The translations under genes and the position numbers were made by a program. From Nitrospinae bacterium bin107 (GTDB lineage: Bacteria > UBA8248), in assembly GCA_002238965.1 (NCBI GenBank), contig MPNJ01000027.1, positions 1-42,101 on the forward strand: a DNA stretch of 42,101 bases, written 5' to 3'. The notes below the pieces were generated by a model, which saw only the letters and a program-made list of their open reading frames with translations, was not told the origin of the DNA and ran no database searches. Shown here one piece after another: positions 39,256 to 42,101 of this stretch (positions are counted from its first letter, which is position 1; the number at the start of each line of letters is the position of its first letter).

Positions 39256-39836
39256 TCATGGCGCCGGACCGGATGCGCGGGCGAAGTGGCAGTCCCTGCC
39301 GCGCGCCTCGAGCTCGACGCAAAGGTCTTCAGCCGCGTTCGAGTCGGCGTGGGCGAGAACGACGCGCAAGAGGCCGCCTCCCTTCGAATCGTCGATATCG
39401 AGGTAGTCCGCGGCGAGCATGTCCGCCAGTTCGCCGGCCAGCCGGGCTTTCGCCCTGAGGGCGTTGGCCTCCTTCGAGAACACCCCGAACTGCACGCGCC
39501 AGCGCGGGCCGCCGGCCGGCTCTCGATACGTCTCGCCGGGGGCCGGGAGGGAGTTTCGGCGGCGGCGAAAGATTTTTCCGGAGCCGCATTCAAAACATCC
39601 GGGGCCGCGTCATCGGGGAAGCGCATGCGGACGTTGAACTCCACCCTGTGGACGGGGTCGCTGCCTTTACTCTCGCGCAGGCCGCCCTCGATGCGCATGG
39701 CGAGCCGCTCGCCGAGTTTGAAGCGTCCGCCCGCTGTGCCCCACCTTGCCAACGACCCTCTGAAATCGGCCGCCAACCGCATGGCGAACAGAATTGCCGA
39801 GTTTGCGGGTTGAACAATCGGCGGGCGCCATGCCCA
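39256..39836 (-). pseudogene. SPOR-domain protein gene broken by a frameshift
   Basis: On the minus strand a frame from about 39782 reads RGSLARWGTAGGRFKLGERL and on to VEFNVRMRF, like an outer-membrane barrel strand series, followed by a proline-rich linker. After about 39540 the sense continues in another frame as WRVQFGVFSKEANALRAKAR... ending at 39256, a clear SPOR domain (binds denuded peptidoglycan). The shift lies at a run of five G on the plus strand (39538-39542): adding or removing one base would join the halves. The 5' frame is closed at 39837-39839, so the N-terminus may also be missing. A sequencing error, programmed shift or real mutation cannot be told apart here. Confidence 0.65.
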
Positions 39837-39881
39837 TTAGTCCGTTTCCATCCGCCAAAGCTCCGCCGCCAATTCCAATTA

Positions 39882-41408
39882 TCAGTCAGAGACACGAACA
39901 AACGGAAGAACCATATCTTTCTTAATGAGATCCGATCGATTTTTACCGTTGAGCTCGAATTGTATGGCATAGAGGATACACTGACGATTCTTGCCGCCGT
40001 GCTGGAGTTTGTCTGAGAGTACGGCAACGTAGGTTCCCGATTTCCGAGATCTCGCATTCGCAAGTTCCACATACTCATCACATGTTGTTTCTACACGCGG
40101 GATATAACCGTATAAGCTTTCACGTATTGTATGGTTTGTTTTAAGTTCTTCGCCAGATTTTGTCCGTATAGCAATTGAAATCCGCTGATATAATTTTCCA
40201 TCTGATCCCTTCAAAAGATTTTTGCGTCTGCCGTATGGGGACAACTGCGATACCCGGAAGATGTTTTTATACGGACGGTCCACCATAAATTTACCGTTTT
40301 TACACTCTCCATAAAACTCCCGAATATATTCGTCGTTTTGCCCGAGTTTGATACGCTGAACGTATTTCTGTCCATCCCATGTATAAAAAGACGACGACGG
40401 TGCCTTCTCCCACGCGCACTTCGTTTCCCTGGGCGGCTGTGCTTTCGCCAACTCGCGGGCTTCAGGGTACCTGGTGACCTGCCCGGCATCGACGCCCATG
40501 AGCGAGGCGAGCTGGGCGTCGGTAAACTCGCCGGTCGCTGGATGGCCGTTGGCCCTCTGCCAGCGGCGGATCGCACTGCGCGTCAATGGGCCCAGGTGGC
40601 GATCCGCTGAACCGGGATCGAAACCCGCCCGGGCCAGCGCCGACTGGACCCGCTTGACCTGCGCGTTGTCGTAAATGAATTCTCCCTCCGTGTCGTGGAA
40701 GCACATGTAGCGTAACTTGCCAAGCGCCCCTATCCGCTTCGACACGAAATACGGCTCATGCGGCGCCCTGCAGGCGATAATGCGGTAGCCCTTGTCTCTT
40801 CTGAAGCAGTTTTCGATGGTCGGCGCCGGTCGGAATTTCCCCGGCGGGGCGCTCACGTCGCCGATACTGGCGGGCGAGATATATACCCCGGAAAACGGGG
40901 AATAGGCCATCAATAACGATTCCTCGCCTTTGCAAATGCCGGTGGCCTTTACCGGATAGGCGCACAAGTTTCCGATCTCGACGTTCGAGGGGTTGAACCC
41001 GCCGCGCTTGGTCCGCCTTACCTGCATACACTTTGCGGCAAAGGCTTCGGGAACCTCCAGCGATCTCCACCCGCGAATCTGTCCCTGCTTCGCCGTTTGC
41101 GCCACGGAGGCGGCCGGCTGCAGGGGCTTGGTGACCCGCCCGGGACCGGCGGCCTGAAGAGGCCGTTTCTTCTCGCGCGCGGCCTCGCGCCCGTCCAGAG
41201 CCTTCAGGGCGTCAGCGTAGCCCCCGAAATCCTCGTTCGAATCGGCCTGCGCCGGGGCGGCGTTGTCCGCCCAGGGATCCTGCGCCCCCGCCGGAGCGGG
41301 GCCGAACGCCGGCGCCGATACGAAGAACAGAAACGCCGCCGCAGCCGCCGCCCGGCGAAGGCGAGCGTGCGAGCGGAACCCCGGTGATTTTATCTCCGAT
41401 AGCCTCAT
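39882..41408 (-). CDS. Exported protein with a peptidoglycan-binding domain
   Basis: A 508-aa protein. A signal peptide is evident at 1-43 (RLRRAAAAAAFLFFVSAPAF, then PAGAQ/D), so it is exported. Residues about 248-305 (VKRVQSALARAGFDPGSADR and GPLTRSAIRRWQRANG) form a PG_binding_1 domain that docks to the cell wall. The flanks are cysteine-containing and unknown. I chose ATG 41408 because AAGGAGGGAAACG precedes it; the frame is open 77 codons further but that part overlaps the next gene. It may be an envelope part of the mobile element's backbone. Confidence 0.82.
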   Translation of the reverse strand: MRLSEIKSPGFRSHARLRRAAAAAAFLFFVSAPAFGPAPAGAQDPWADNAAPAQADSNEDFGGYADALKALDGREAAREKKRPLQAAGPGRVTKPLQPAASVAQTAKQGQIRGWRSLEVPEAFAAKCMQVRRTKRGGFNPSNVEIGNLCAYPVKATGICKGEESLLMAYSPFSGVYISPASIGDVSAPPGKFRPAPTIENCFRRDKGYRIIACRAPHEPYFVSKRIGALGKLRYMCFHDTEGEFIYDNAQVKRVQSALARAGFDPGSADRHLGPLTRSAIRRWQRANGHPATGEFTDAQLASLMGVDAGQVTRYPEARELAKAQPPRETKCAWEKAPSSSFYTWDGQKYVQRIKLGQNDEYIREFYGECKNGKFMVDRPYKNIFRVSQLSPYGRRKNLLKGSDGKLYQRISIAIRTKSGEELKTNHTIRESLYGYIPRVETTCDEYVELANARSRKSGTYVAVLSDKLQHGGKNRQCILYAIQFELNGKNRSDLIKKDMVLPFVRVSD

Positions 41409-41590
41409 CGTTTCCCTCCTTGATATACGTATTTCCGGATGATCATCCCGGCTTGCCTGACGGCGCTCGTATGCAGGAACGCGGCATTGTTGTTCCGTGA
41501 CGACGAAGCCGCTTCGGCCCGCTTTCGTGTCGCATTCAACCCGGCGGGTACGCCCCCTGAAAAATCCATTTCCGGCGCCCTGCAGCACAC

Positions 41591-42101
41591 TCAGAAACAC
41601 CCCAAGGCCCGGCGATTGGGTTGGGGAACACTCCTGCAAAGTTCGCGCAAACGGGCATCGAACCGCCTGATTTCGGCTTCGGCCTGTGAAATCCGGGCTC
41701 CCTGCGTTCTTTTCAATTCACGAGCCCTTTTAACCAATTCTTTGAGCTTGTTCTGACACGTTTTCCGAGAGAAACCGTATACCCTTTCACACGCAGGGGT
41801 AAAGTCAGCCCAAGAAAAGCGTATGGGCCCTTTGGCACCAAGTGCTTCCGCTGTAAGAACAGATATGGCATACCCCCAATTTCTGGCTGCCCGGAGGCGT
41901 CCTTTGGCCTCGTTTCTTTGTTTCCTAACCTCTCGGATGGCTTTTTTAAGATTCGCGTCTCCTGTATTCGCCTCCTCTCGGGGTTTTTTCTTCTCGCAGT
42001 CGATCTCGTGGCCCTTGGCGCGCTCCAGGGCCGCGCGGACCCGCTCCTTCCCCCCGGCGATCCGCCAGGGGATTTTCCCCCCAGAATCCCTGGCGCAGGG
42101 G
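41591..42101 (-). CDS. Hypothetical protein, partial (5' end outside window)
   Basis: An open frame on the minus strand runs from the right edge to TGA at 41591-41593, giving at least 169 residues. It starts outside the window, so no start codon is seen. The sequence is basic and helical (for example KKAIREVRKQRNEAKGRLRA and GFSRKTCQNKLKELVKRARE). Codon use fits a real gene and it is the only long frame here. It ends 183 bases before the exported protein's start, on the same strand. I do not recognise the family; a DNA-binding or conjugation role is possible. Confidence 0.6.
   Translation of the reverse strand, partial: PCARDSGGKIPWRIAGGKERVRAALERAKGHEIDCEKKKPREEANTGDANLKKAIREVRKQRNEAKGRLRAARNWGYAISVLTAEALGAKGPIRFSWADFTPACERVYGFSRKTCQNKLKELVKRARELKRTQGARISQAEAEIRRFDARLRELCRSVPQPNRRALGCF

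Noticed and set aside
39211-39813. 200-codon plus-strand frame over the SPOR gene
   Set aside because: The opposite strand encodes a clear SPOR domain; the plus frame has no support.

Overview
The window looks like the accessory part of an integrative conjugative element, plasmid or genomic island in a GC-rich proteobacterium, most likely an alphaproteobacterium. The best lineage clue is the DUF2493/SLOG protein at 109-1062, whose length and motifs fit the version common on alphaproteobacterial plasmids and islands. A ribbon-helix-helix protein of relaxosome type at 3661-4002 also points to a conjugative element. The GC-rich ends appear to be backbone. The centre is a patchwork of more AT-rich genes dominated by anti-phage defence, with no CRISPR array, tRNA or rRNA seen.

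Layout, left to right. (1) 1-4002: the tail of an upstream gene, the DUF2493 gene, a complete-looking group II intron (5' end at 3394, RT/maturase ORF on the minus strand, domain V at 1551-1584), then the relaxosome-like gene. (2) 4105-8078: a lone 758-aa protein with a restriction-endonuclease-like D...ExK site, and a degenerate piece of a plasmid/phage primase-helicase. (3) 8731-13691: a two-gene operon of a 142-aa protein and a 1511-aa nuclease-like/P-loop/helical-repeat protein. (4) 14258-22092: a type I restriction-modification operon (hsdM, hsdS, hsdR) holding a MntA/HepT toxin-antitoxin pair, the fragment of a second MntA-like gene, and a DUF2806 gene. (5) 22184-28633: a 2149-aa nuclease-like/STAND-type ATPase, convergent with hsdR. 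(6) 29005-30187: two small hypothetical genes. (7) 30505-38474: a tight five-gene minus-strand operon. (8) 39256-42101: a frameshifted SPOR-domain gene, a secreted peptidoglycan-binding protein, and a gene running off the right edge.

The most interesting unit is the five-gene operon at 30505-38474. In transcription order it encodes a DUF559/Vsr-like nuclease, a membrane-anchored coiled-coil protein, a membrane-anchored coiled-coil McrB-like AAA+ ATPase, a DUF2357-like protein, and a protein whose N-terminus resembles the Hsp70/actin ATPase fold. All four junctions are 4-base overlaps or gaps of 1-3 bases, so the five products are probably made together. The cassette alone lies between two direct copies of a ~138-bp repeat (30274-30411 and 39060-39198). 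I know no named defence system with this composition and treat it as a candidate new one.

The defence genes probably act as independent layers: type I restriction, two nuclease-ATPase sensors, a toxin-antitoxin pair, a lone nuclease and the five-gene system. Family assignments come from motifs read by eye; no database search was possible, and fold-level assignments (Hsp70-like, Cap4-like, HEPN-like) are the least certain.
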